Positions 29,098 to 37,443 of a stretch of 64,000 nt of DNA are shown in pieces (position 1 is the stretch's first letter; the number at the start of each line of letters is the position of its first letter). The notes under the pieces were generated by a model. It saw only the letters and a program-made list of their open reading frames with translations. It was not told the DNA's origin and ran no database searches. The stretch covers positions 1 to 64,000 of the forward strand of contig NZ_CANLFB010000002.1 in assembly GCF_947489755.1 (NCBI RefSeq), written 5' to 3'. The DNA comes from an uncultured Psychromonas sp. GTDB lineage: Bacteria; Pseudomonadota; Gammaproteobacteria; Enterobacterales; Psychromonadaceae. The position numbers and the translations under genes are program-made.

Positions 29098-29133
29098 AAA
29101 AAAGCGATGAGGTTATAGCCTCATCGCTTTTTT
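29098..29133. terminator. Bidirectional terminator between CheB-CheR fusion and GGDEF-EAL gene
   Basis: A perfect 15-bp stem (29098-29112 with 29119-29133), 6-nt loop, core GCGATGAGG, flanked by A-run and T-run. Suits both convergent genes. Confidence 0.93.
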
Positions 29134-29194
29134 AGCCCCATTAACCAGAATTATTTACAGGGTCGAATTGAAGTTATTTAGGAAAGTGGTTGGG

Positions 29195-31021
29195 TTATGG
29201 TTCGAAACACTCCACTAATTTATTAAAAGTTAAAGGCCGACTAAAATAGAACCCTTGATATTGATAACAGCCTAAAGCAACTAAAGATGCTAATTCTTGT
29301 TTCGTTTCTACCCCTTCAGCGATTACCTGCATATTGACACTTTTAGCCAATTCTATAATCATGCTCACAATGGCAAGGTTACTGATGTCGGCATTTATAT
29401 CGGTAATAAAAGAGCGGTCAATTTTAAGTAAGCTTGCAGGTAAACGTTTTAAATAGGCGAGTGAAGAGTAACCTGTACCAAAATCATCAATCGCACATTC
29501 CACTCCAAACAGATGTAGCTTTTCTAAACATGCTATTGATAGTTCAATATCTCCCATCATCATGCTTTCTGTTATTTCTATTTTTAGATGTTCTGGAGAT
29601 ATTTGATTTTCTTTTATTGCCGAAATAATGGTGTCCGCAAAATCATGCTTTGCTAATTGTTTCGCACTGATATTAATAGACACTTGTTTAAATGAGCTTG
29701 GTAAAGGAAGTTGTTGTAACTTTTTAATATCTTCACATGCTTGTTGTAAGACGTAGCTACTGATCTGCATAATCAGATCACTTTCTTCCGCTATAGGAAT
29801 ATAAATAGCAGGGGACTCATAACCTCGCAAAGGGTTGTTCCAACGTAATAAAGCTTCAGCACCAATCATGTTGTTTAAGTGGTCGTACTGAGGCTGATAA
29901 TGTAATTCAAACTCATCATGCGCTAAAGCTTGCTTTATTTCTCTGGTGTAACTGATGTGGTCATTCAATTGCTTTGACATCATTTCGTTGTAAGGTAATG
30001 CTTTATCTTTTCCTCTTTTAAAAGCTTCATAGACTGCGATGCTTGCATTTTTAAGGATATCTTGGACTCCTTTTGATGCGTTGTTAAAAGTCTCATATCC
30101 AATGAAGCAAGATAAAGAAAATCGACCTTCAATGAATTCAAAAGGAATTTCCATCGCATTAATAATATCTGCAATGACATCATTGACGATTGATTGAACA
30201 GTGCTTTTATCTACAGGTAAGCTTCTTAGCAATATAATAAATTCATGTCCGTTAAATCTAGCCACGATCCCCATGTTTTTGATTAATACTTTGAGCCTAA
30301 CCGCCGCTTGTTTTAATACTTCATCTCCTACGTGATAGCCCATTACATCATTGATATTTTTAAACCCTGTCAAGTTAATCAATAATATGGCGCCAGTTTG
30401 TTCTTGGTGTATGCAATCATCAATTGCGCTCGCTAAAAATTCTTGTATTTTCATCCTATTGTAGAGGCCAGTCAGAAAGTCATGAGAGGCTTGATAGCTG
30501 ATTTTTTCTTCTACACGTTGACGTGTTTTTATCTCAATCACAAGAGAGTGATAGTTAATGGCGGCAATGGTGCTAATAGCGAGCTTATTTAATACTGGGG
30601 GAAGGGCATTTTGAATCGCTGGGTCTAAACTTTTTTCTCGTTCAATTGTTAATACGCCAAAGTCACCTATCTTAAAAAAATGATATAACGTAGAGCCAAA
30701 ATTTTGTTCTTGTTGATCACGATTATTTTTAAAAAAATGGTTAACTAAACTAGATAATTTCGTATCTTCACTCGATAATAACCCATTTTTTTTCATTGGA
30801 AAGCTGACATAGTGTTTTAATTGTATTTCATGGTTTATATCTAATTGGTATGTCGGATTATTATTATTGTCCTTTATAAGGAAAATATGACTATTCGTTG
30901 AATTTAACGAAAGACTACAAAGGCTTAGGAATTGGTGTAGCATTTTTTTTAAATCAGGATCTTTGTCTATTGCTAATACTAATTGATGCTGAATCGACAT
31001 TATATGCATCGCTATATTCAT
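29195..31021 (-). CDS. GGDEF(degenerate)-EAL c-di-GMP phosphodiesterase
   Basis: 608 residues. An N-terminal sensory region of about 170 residues without clear motif precedes a GGDEF domain whose catalytic loop reads RFNGHEF instead of GGDEF and lacks an RxxD I-site, so cyclase activity is unlikely. The EAL domain (about 350-600) looks complete: GAEALLRWNNP, NISAKQLA, EITESMMMG, DDFGTGYSS, KIDRSFI and AEGVET. It should hydrolyse c-di-GMP, with the dead GGDEF perhaps binding GTP as a regulator. It lies 15 bp after the FIST gene and is surely cotranscribed with it. Confidence 0.9.
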   Translation of the reverse strand: MNIAMHIMSIQHQLVLAIDKDPDLKKMLHQFLSLCSLSLNSTNSHIFLIKDNNNNPTYQLDINHEIQLKHYVSFPMKKNGLLSSEDTKLSSLVNHFFKNNRDQQEQNFGSTLYHFFKIGDFGVLTIEREKSLDPAIQNALPPVLNKLAISTIAAINYHSLVIEIKTRQRVEEKISYQASHDFLTGLYNRMKIQEFLASAIDDCIHQEQTGAILLINLTGFKNINDVMGYHVGDEVLKQAAVRLKVLIKNMGIVARFNGHEFIILLRSLPVDKSTVQSIVNDVIADIINAMEIPFEFIEGRFSLSCFIGYETFNNASKGVQDILKNASIAVYEAFKRGKDKALPYNEMMSKQLNDHISYTREIKQALAHDEFELHYQPQYDHLNNMIGAEALLRWNNPLRGYESPAIYIPIAEESDLIMQISSYVLQQACEDIKKLQQLPLPSSFKQVSINISAKQLAKHDFADTIISAIKENQISPEHLKIEITESMMMGDIELSIACLEKLHLFGVECAIDDFGTGYSSLAYLKRLPASLLKIDRSFITDINADISNLAIVSMIIELAKSVNMQVIAEGVETKQELASLVALGCYQYQGFYFSRPLTFNKLVECFEP

Positions 31022-31036
31022 AAATTTTCCTGCTGT

Positions 31037-32152
31037 TTAAAAGGAGCCAAGCACTGTTGATTTGTTGAGTAAACGGATTGACCCGTTAGCCGTATTGGCT
31101 ATTTCTCCTAAGGCCATTACACCAATTAAGGGAGTATTAGGGAAAGGGCGTTGTATTACTTCAAGTTCATCGCCAATATGTTCACCGAATAATAGATCGC
31201 GAGTAACGCAGTCAAATAATAAAACAGTATTTGAAACGCCTTTTCTTGCTACTTCTTGTGCTGCCTTTTCGCTGGCGAGTGTCATTTTATGTAAATCACT
31301 GTGTAATAAGTAAATCATCGAATTTACAGGGACATTACCTACACACTCTAAATAAGCACCATTTGTTTGTAATGAATCTCTGACTAATATATCGCCATCT
31401 AATGACATAATGCCTAAAGGGAAGCATTTGGCATATTGGTTAAAGAAATCATCTTCTAAAGGTGAGTTTATATTGTTTTGGATAATTTCTTTGTATAACT
31501 CAAAAGTAGGTCGGTAATTTAATGAGTGGACATAATGCCCTTCAGAAGAGGTGACTAAATAAGGCCCCTCTAAAATTTCCCAACCGTGCCCTATGCTATT
31601 ACTTATAGAGCAAGGAAGTGCGACGACTTGCGTTACATTACTCACTAATCCTTGGTTGGTAAAAATAACAGGATGGGATAATAGATCCATAGAGCCTGCA
31701 CCTCCACCAATAGCAGAAATACCAGAGCCCATATAATCATAAAAATGATCGGTAAAGTTTTCGCATTGATTACAAAATGCATCAGAGATGATAATGAAGT
31801 TTTGGTAATGTTCTATTTGTTTACTTTCAGTTTGAATATAGTTTTTTAAATGGGCATCTGAATCTGCGTGCATTGAGTAGTTGACGACTTTACTGCTAAC
31901 CGTTAACCCCAAAACAATCGCGCCTTGTGAATAGCTTTTATTTTTATGGACAATTTTAGGGAAAGCTCCTCCGCATAATGGAAGAGTACACATTTTTAAT
32001 ATTTGCTCTGTTTCATCCAGCTCATAATTATTATCAATACACGTTAATAATAAGACCGTTTTAGCGCCTTCTTCAATAACGCTATTTATTGCTTTACTTA
32101 ATTCACTTACAAACGGGCTTTCTGTAAATTTTATGATAGAAGCCATTGTCAT
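31037..32152 (-). CDS. FIST domain signal-sensing protein
   Basis: 371 residues with FIST_N (about 30-220; GGGAGSMDLLSHP is the conserved glycine-rich stretch) and FIST_C (about 220-355; FPLGIMSLDGDILVRD, then SEKAAQEVARKG and NTPLIGVMALGEIA). FIST proteins are thought to sense small ligands, perhaps amino acids, and are often found beside c-di-GMP or chemotaxis modules. Here the gene is first in a two-gene minus-strand operon with an EAL phosphodiesterase, so it likely gives input to that enzyme. The ATG at 32152 has AGGA 9 nt upstream; a second ATG two codons later is possible. Confidence 0.88.
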   Translation of the reverse strand: MTMASIIKFTESPFVSELSKAINSVIEEGAKTVLLLTCIDNNYELDETEQILKMCTLPLCGGAFPKIVHKNKSYSQGAIVLGLTVSSKVVNYSMHADSDAHLKNYIQTESKQIEHYQNFIIISDAFCNQCENFTDHFYDYMGSGISAIGGGAGSMDLLSHPVIFTNQGLVSNVTQVVALPCSISNSIGHGWEILEGPYLVTSSEGHYVHSLNYRPTFELYKEIIQNNINSPLEDDFFNQYAKCFPLGIMSLDGDILVRDSLQTNGAYLECVGNVPVNSMIYLLHSDLHKMTLASEKAAQEVARKGVSNTVLLFDCVTRDLLFGEHIGDELEVIQRPFPNTPLIGVMALGEIANTANGSIRLLNKSTVLGSF

Positions 32153-32837
32153 AACATCTATTCCTAAGTTTATAGTGCTAATGTTGGGGACTTAATATAA
32201 TTAAATGATAAATTAATGAATTAAAGGTATAGATGACTATATCTAATTTTAAGTATTAATAATACAAGCTCATGATTTTCCTTATTCGTTTGTGATTAAT
32301 CGCACTCCTTGTTGTTAAAAACTTTGATGAAGAACCTTATTTTTTAAAGTCAGAATGATATGACGTAGTAATATAAAATCTTACGAAGATCGCTTTTAAA
32401 AGTGGTAATAAATAGTTTAACGTTATACTTGTATTTATTGAGTGAGATAAGTTATTTTTTAATAAAAAGGTTAATTAATAGGCATAGAAAGTAGTTAATG
32501 TTTATGTTAAATACATAAAATAATTTATTTTTTAACTTGTTGTTTTTTATGTATTAAGGTCTTTTATGTAAATATATTTTGGTTAAATAAAGCACTTTAT
32601 AAATATAAGTTAACTCAGTATTATGTATAATAAATTTGATCTATATCACTGCTTAGTTTTTACTTTCCTCTGTGCTATTTAAACGTCTAAATTATGTTGT
32701 CGAAGCTATTTTCAATACAATAAATTTAGCCATATCATGAATAAAGCTGTATTAACAAATGTTAATAAAAAGAGTAGAAAATAAATCGTTAATAAATACC
32801 CAGTAAGTATCTAACAAATAAGGAAAATAAAGAAATA
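32153..32837. other. 685-bp divergent gap, FIST operon to antiporter
   Basis: AT-rich, no gene seen. It contains one FNR-like sequence, TTGAT-CTAT-ATCAC (32636-32649; nine of ten consensus positions), about 190 bp upstream of the antiporter. No other element is clear. Confidence 0.45.
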
Positions 32838-34028
32838 ATGTCATATCAACTTATACTAATTTGTATCGCCGCTTTGATTGGAATTGGTATTCTTTTACAT
32901 CATCCATCGCGGACTTTTGGTATTCCATCTTTACTCATCTTTATGGGGGTCGGTTTATTATTTGGTAATGGAGAGTTCAACTTTGTATATGACAATTTTG
33001 CTTTAACATCTTTAGTCGGTAGCATTGCGCTTAATATTATAGTGTTTGTAGGCGGTTTAAATACATCCAAAGAGAGCGTACGTGTGGCTTATCGGGAAGG
33101 GGGAATACTATCAACATTGGGGGTGTTATTAACCACGCTGTTTTTCTCTGTCTTGCTTTCTTATACTTTAGACTTTTCCTTTATTCATTGTTTATTATTT
33201 GCTGCGATTGTTTCCTCAACGGATGCTGCGGCCGTATTTTCAATTCTTCAATCTAAAAAAATTAAATTGAAAGAGCAAACAGATACGGTATTAGAATTTG
33301 AATCTGCAACCAATGACCCCATTGCACTTATTTTAGTTGTGTTGTTAACACAACTTGCACTTGCCCCAGATAATGGCGTTTCTGCTAGTCAAATTAGCAT
33401 TGAGCTCGTTACACAAATATTCAGTGCACTGGTTGTTGCGTTTGTTGTTGGGCGTATTGCAGTATGGCTACTTAATCATATTAAGCTTGAAGAATATGGC
33501 CTGATTCCAGTGTTTGTTTTAGCCAGTTTTGTCTTGGCTACTTACGGCAGTGAGTTTATTGGCGGTAATATCTTGTTAGCATCTTATGTTGTTGGTGTTG
33601 TTATGGGTAATGGCATTAAACGTGGAAAGGAGATGACAAAACACTTTTTTAATAGCTTGTCATGGTTAGCTCAGGCATTAATGTTCATTGCTCTTGGGTT
33701 ACAAATATTCCCTCATCATTTATTTGAAGTGCTTTATTCTTCATTATTACCTGCTGCCTTATTGATCTTTGTTGCAAGGCCATTAGCGGTACAGATTTGT
33801 TATTTATTCTTCCCTAAAGCCAGTTGGAAAAAACGCTTATTTATCTCCTCTATTGGTCTTAAAGGAGCAACACCTATCGTTTTCGCATTGATTCCTGCTG
33901 CGGCTGGTGTGAGCAGTTCATTAGAAATAGTTAATATGGTGTTCTTTATTGTACTTATTTCAGTTTTCTTTCAAGGCGCGGCTATTGAACCTCTTTCAAA
34001 GAAGTTAAAACTCAATATTGAACAATAA
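32838..34028 (+). CDS. CPA1-type potassium or sodium/proton antiporter
   Basis: 396 residues with 12-13 predicted membrane segments and no long cytoplasmic tail, so shorter than CvrA/NhaP2, which carry C-terminal TrkA-C domains. Family marks: FGIPSLLIFMGVGLLFGN near residue 29, VSSTDAAAVFSIL near 125 and FESATNDPIA near 155 (the ND motif of cation/proton antiporters), and SIGLKGATPIV near 338. It should exchange K+ or Na+ for protons at the inner membrane. It is monocistronic. The cation is not decidable by eye. Confidence 0.85.
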   Translation: MSYQLILICIAALIGIGILLHHPSRTFGIPSLLIFMGVGLLFGNGEFNFVYDNFALTSLVGSIALNIIVFVGGLNTSKESVRVAYREGGILSTLGVLLTTLFFSVLLSYTLDFSFIHCLLFAAIVSSTDAAAVFSILQSKKIKLKEQTDTVLEFESATNDPIALILVVLLTQLALAPDNGVSASQISIELVTQIFSALVVAFVVGRIAVWLLNHIKLEEYGLIPVFVLASFVLATYGSEFIGGNILLASYVVGVVMGNGIKRGKEMTKHFFNSLSWLAQALMFIALGLQIFPHHLFEVLYSSLLPAALLIFVARPLAVQICYLFFPKASWKKRLFISSIGLKGATPIVFALIPAAAGVSSSLEIVNMVFFIVLISVFFQGAAIEPLSKKLKLNIEQ

Positions 34029-34053
34029 TCTGGTTTGATTAAGTTTATATAAC

Positions 34054-34113
34054 CTCAATTCTGGTTAATGGAAGCGAAAGGTTACTTAATCTCAATTCTG
34101 GTTAATGAAAGCG
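34054..34113 (+). repeat. 23-bp dispersed repeat, two tandem-spaced copies
   Basis: Copies at 34054-34076 and 34091-34113 begin CTCAATTCTGGTTAATG and differ at one base. A third copy identical to the second lies inverted at 38325-38347, 4.2 kb away across the tct operon. A 14-bp part (CATTAACCAGAATT with C before it) recurs at 29139-29152. Confidence 0.8.
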
Positions 34114-34315
34114 GTGTTGTATCGTTTTGCTTATCTAGAGCTGAGATTACTTACCTTAATACTGTTTTTTTAATTAAATAATACTGGCTTTAAAGGTGAG
34201 TAGAGATGATTTTTTACATGCTTTTTTATAAGAACTTTGCCACAAAGGAATAAGCATTTAGCGCCTCAGTAATATTCGTATTAATTGTTTTAGAATTAAT
34301 TATATTGATATTAAA

Positions 34316-34386
34316 ATAGTTGAGATAGTTGAGATAGTTGAGATAGTTGAGATAGTTGAGATAGTTGAGATAGTTGAGATAGTTGA
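34316..34386. repeat. 9-bp tandem repeat, about 8 copies
   Basis: Near-perfect head-to-tail units of ATAGTTGAG over 71 bp. It lies in the 3' non-coding region of the tct operon, close to its hairpin. Copy number is likely to vary between strains. Confidence 0.9.
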
Positions 34387-34393
34387 ACAGATA

Positions 34394-34426
34394 CAACAAG
34401 GTGCATTGTAATAATGCCCCTTGTTG
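34394..34426 (-). terminator. Hairpin downstream of tctA
   Basis: 14-bp stem with one mismatch (34394-34407 with 34413-34426), 5-nt loop. It lies 28 bp after the tctA stop. The U-tract on the minus strand is poor (TATCTGTTC). Confidence 0.55.
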
Positions 34427-34454
34427 AGTTTTAATCATGTAGGGAAGTAAAAGG

Positions 34455-35948
34455 TTATTTTTTCTCTTCTGCTAAGCGCTCTTTCTTTTTCAGTTTAACT
34501 GTTGAGTAAACAGAGAAAATAGCGAATAGAATAAAGGCGAGTGCAATCGGACGATCATATAGGAACGACCAACTACCTTCATACAGGATTAAGGATTTTC
34601 TTAAGTTTGTTTCTGCCATTGGGCCTAATATTATCGCTAATAAAATAGGTGAGGATGGGATATCTAGTTTATTTAATATAAAGCCTAATAAGCCAAATGT
34701 AATCGCAATACCTACATCAAACATAGAGTTATTAATCGCGTAAGCACCAATGACTGACAGGAAGATGATAATAGGGATCATGATTATTTTTGGTACTTCT
34801 ATAATACGACAGAAGAATCTAATACCTAAAAATCCAATAATCAACATCACAATATTCGCGACGATCATCGAACTAAAAATGCCATAAACAATTTCAGGGT
34901 TCTGTGTGAATAATAATGGACCTGGTGTTAAACCTTGTACTATTAAAGCCCCTAACAATACTGCTGAAACCGCATCACCTGGTACACCTAATGTCAATAA
35001 CGGCACTAATGAACCGCCCGTTACACCATTGTTACCTGATTCCGCTGCTGCTAAACCATGCATTGAGCCGTTACCAAACTCTTCTGGTTTTTTAGCAACC
35101 CGTTTTGCTTCGTTATAACAAGCAAAAGCAGAAATATCAGCACCCGCACCAGGGACTGAACCGATTGATGTACCTATTAAGCCACTTTTAATTGTTGTCG
35201 GTAAAATCTTTTTAAAATCAGAAAAACTCAGTAACTTGTAATCAAATTTAGGTGGGATATCTTGTGTATCACTCGACAGTTTTTCTAATTGATTTAAGCC
35301 TTCTGAAATCGCAAATAAACCGATTAATACAGGGATGATATTAATACCACTGTAAAGGTCTAATATACCAAAGGTAAAACGAGGCACACTGCTGATAGGA
35401 TCTAAGCCAACCATAGACACTAACAACCCGATAGTACCCGCTAATAAACCTTTCATAATGTTTTTAGCTGAAACACTAGCAATGATCGTTAAACCAAATA
35501 ATGCTAGCGCAAAGTATTCAGGCGCATTAAAGCGTAATGCAAAATCAGCCAAGATTGGTGCAATAGCAATTAATACAATGGTACTAATTAAACCACCAAT
35601 AAATGAGGCTACGGCGGCAATACTCAATGCTTTTGCGGCAAGACCTTTGATAGCCATTGTGTGACCATCAAGTACGGTGGCAGCAGAAGCTGGCGTGCCT
35701 GGTGTTTTTAATAAAATAGCGGCAATAGACCCGCCGTAAATACCACCAATGTAAACTCCAATTAACATAACAAGTGCAGGTGTAGGGGCCATTCCAAAAG
35801 TGAAGGGCAATAATATTGCTACGCCCATCGTTGCTGTTAAACCGGGTAATGCACCCAATATAACACCACCTAATACACCCAAAACTAATACAGGGAAAAC
35901 AGCCATACTAAAAGCATCTGCAAACCCATTAAGTAAATATTCCATCAT
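34455..35948 (-). CDS. tctA: Tripartite tricarboxylate transporter, large permease TctA
   Basis: 497 residues, about 11-12 membrane helices. TctA family marks: GALPGLTATMGVAILLPFTFGM near residue 32, YGGSIAAILLKTPGTPASAATVLDGHTM near 70, and SVPGAGADISAFACYNEAKR near 260. It forms the main sodium-driven channel for a carboxylate delivered by the binding protein. Last gene of tctCBA on the minus strand, 9 bp after tctB. The substrate (citrate or another carboxylate) cannot be read. Confidence 0.93.
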   Translation of the reverse strand: MMEYLLNGFADAFSMAVFPVLVLGVLGGVILGALPGLTATMGVAILLPFTFGMAPTPALVMLIGVYIGGIYGGSIAAILLKTPGTPASAATVLDGHTMAIKGLAAKALSIAAVASFIGGLISTIVLIAIAPILADFALRFNAPEYFALALFGLTIIASVSAKNIMKGLLAGTIGLLVSMVGLDPISSVPRFTFGILDLYSGINIIPVLIGLFAISEGLNQLEKLSSDTQDIPPKFDYKLLSFSDFKKILPTTIKSGLIGTSIGSVPGAGADISAFACYNEAKRVAKKPEEFGNGSMHGLAAAESGNNGVTGGSLVPLLTLGVPGDAVSAVLLGALIVQGLTPGPLLFTQNPEIVYGIFSSMIVANIVMLIIGFLGIRFFCRIIEVPKIIMIPIIIFLSVIGAYAINNSMFDVGIAITFGLLGFILNKLDIPSSPILLAIILGPMAETNLRKSLILYEGSWSFLYDRPIALAFILFAIFSVYSTVKLKKKERLAEEKK

Positions 35949-35957
35949 AATAATAAC

Positions 35958-36416
35958 CTAGAAAAAGAGTAGACCTTCCGGTAGTGAAATAATAAACACT
36001 TCACTAAAAAGAAAATAAATGGCGAATACAAATATCCACGCGGTAACGTAATAAAGCGGTTTTTTAATGCGATAATAAATAAGGTAATAAGTGAAGCCAA
36101 TAAGACTGGCAGGTAAATAACCAACAAGCGTAATCAACACGGCATAACCAATTAAAAAAGTGAATCCAAAGATCGAGTGGCTTGAAACAAGCGTTATTTC
36201 TTCTTTTGGTGCTTGCTGTGGTTTTTGTTTTTTCTTGTATTGAATGATTAAAACGCTACATATTATTATTTGAATAATAGCGATGACTGCTGGAAAAAAA
36301 CCAGCACCGACAGGTGCATCTTGGTACCTAGGTTCTTCAAATTGCGAAATGAGCACTAAAAAAGCGAGGCTCAAAAATATCACTAGGCTTGGGAAGAAAA
36401 TGTTACGGTTGAGCAT
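35958..36416 (-). CDS. tctB: Tripartite tricarboxylate transporter, small permease TctB
   Basis: 152 residues, four predicted membrane helices, typical TctB size, with N-terminal MLNRNIFFPSLVIF and a central PVGAGFFPAVIAI segment. I chose ATG 36416 because GAGAG lies 8 nt upstream; the longer frame begins at a GTG (36437) with no ribosome site. A terminator-like hairpin separates it from tctC, so its expression is probably lower than that of the binding protein. Confidence 0.87.
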   Translation of the reverse strand: MLNRNIFFPSLVIFLSLAFLVLISQFEEPRYQDAPVGAGFFPAVIAIIQIIICSVLIIQYKKKQKPQQAPKEEITLVSSHSIFGFTFLIGYAVLITLVGYLPASLIGFTYYLIYYRIKKPLYYVTAWIFVFAIYFLFSEVFIISLPEGLLFF

Positions 36417-36463
36417 AATAAACTCTCTAATAAACACAAATTTGTTAAGTAATATGAAACGGT

Positions 36464-36491
36464 AAAAGCCAAGGAAGTTACCTTGGCTTTT
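36464..36491 (-). terminator. Attenuating terminator between tctC and tctB
   Basis: A perfect 11-bp stem (AAAAGCCAAGG with its complement) with a 6-nt loop lies 25 bp after the tctC stop and is followed by TTTTACC on the minus strand. Partial read-through would feed tctBA. Confidence 0.85.
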
Positions 36492-36516
36492 ATTGATACG
36501 ATTTAACTAATGAAGC

Positions 36517-37443
36517 TTATTTAATAAACTTACCAAGTAATTCAGTATCTTGTTTTACAAAGTCAGTGAATTCTTGCGCTTTAAGAGGGTGAATAGTCAT
36601 TGCACCTTTAGCCATGAAGTCTTTGAATTCAGCTGAAGCCATTGCTTGGTCAAATGCATTACCTAAGATTTCAATGATTTCATCTGGTGTATCTTTAGGT
36701 GCGCCAATTCCACGCCATGTACCTGTTGTTACATTAAGGCCTTGTTCTTTTAATGTTGGTACATCTGGGATGTAAGAAATACGTTCTTCCGACATAACGC
36801 CTAACGCTTTAAGTTGACCTGAGCGTAATTGAGCAATGGCTTCACCTGGCGTTACCATTGTTACTTGTGTGTGATGACCTAATACTGAAGGAATCGCTTC
36901 AGAAGAACCGTTATATGGAACTGCATTAAGTTTAATGTCTTGGTCTTGCTCTAATGCCATTAAGTAAAAGTTTGGCGCGGCAGTTGAAGCAAATTTCACT
37001 TTACCTGGTGTTTTTTTAGCTTCTGCAATTAAATCATTAACAGTGTTAAATGGGCTATCAGCTGGCACTAAAATAACGGCTGGATCTAAGTTAACCATAC
37101 GAATTAGTTTGAAATCGTCTGCTGTGTTTTGCATTAGACCCATTTGTGGTAATGAAGCAATTTCACGTGTTACTACAGTAAGCGTGTAACCATCAGCGCG
37201 TTGACGAGCACCAAAACTCATACCTACTGCACCAGCTCCACCCGTTCTATTCATTACTGAGATACTTGTACCTAGAATATCTTTAGCGCTGTTTGCTAAT
37301 GTACGACCTACTGCATCTGTACCACCACCTGCGCCGAATGGCACGATTAAACGTATGTTTTTTGAAGGATAATCAGCTGCAAAAGAGCTTGCTGACATCA
37401 GTAAACCTGCGCTAATTAATGCAGTTTTAAGTAGTTTTTTCAT
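36517..37443 (-). CDS. tctC: Tripartite tricarboxylate transporter, binding protein TctC
   Basis: 308 residues. A signal peptide (MKKLLKTALISAGLLMSASSFAAD, cleavage after about residue 22) is followed by the Bug/TctC fold: YPSKNIRLIVPFGAGGGTDAVGR (residues 25-47) and TWRGIGAPKDTPDEI near 225 are diagnostic. It captures a carboxylate in the periplasm for TctAB. It is first in the operon, with a strong hairpin just after it that should keep its mRNA level above that of the permeases. Confidence 0.93.
   Translation of the reverse strand: MKKLLKTALISAGLLMSASSFAADYPSKNIRLIVPFGAGGGTDAVGRTLANSAKDILGTSISVMNRTGGAGAVGMSFGARQRADGYTLTVVTREIASLPQMGLMQNTADDFKLIRMVNLDPAVILVPADSPFNTVNDLIAEAKKTPGKVKFASTAAPNFYLMALEQDQDIKLNAVPYNGSSEAIPSVLGHHTQVTMVTPGEAIAQLRSGQLKALGVMSEERISYIPDVPTLKEQGLNVTTGTWRGIGAPKDTPDEIIEILGNAFDQAMASAEFKDFMAKGAMTIHPLKAQEFTDFVKQDTELLGKFIK

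Larger units (their letters stand above)
34029..34454. other. Gap between antiporter and tct operon, repeats only
   Basis: No gene accepted. It holds two copies of a 23-bp dispersed repeat (34054-34076 and 34091-34113), an eight-copy 9-bp tandem repeat (34316-34386) and a hairpin (34394-34426). A 70-codon minus-strand frame across the tandem repeat (repeated NYL) is a by-product of the repeat. Confidence 0.6.

Noticed and set aside
34226-34438. Minus-strand 70-codon frame with repeated NYL
   Set aside because: Created by the 9-bp tandem repeat; no ribosome site and it crosses the tctA hairpin.
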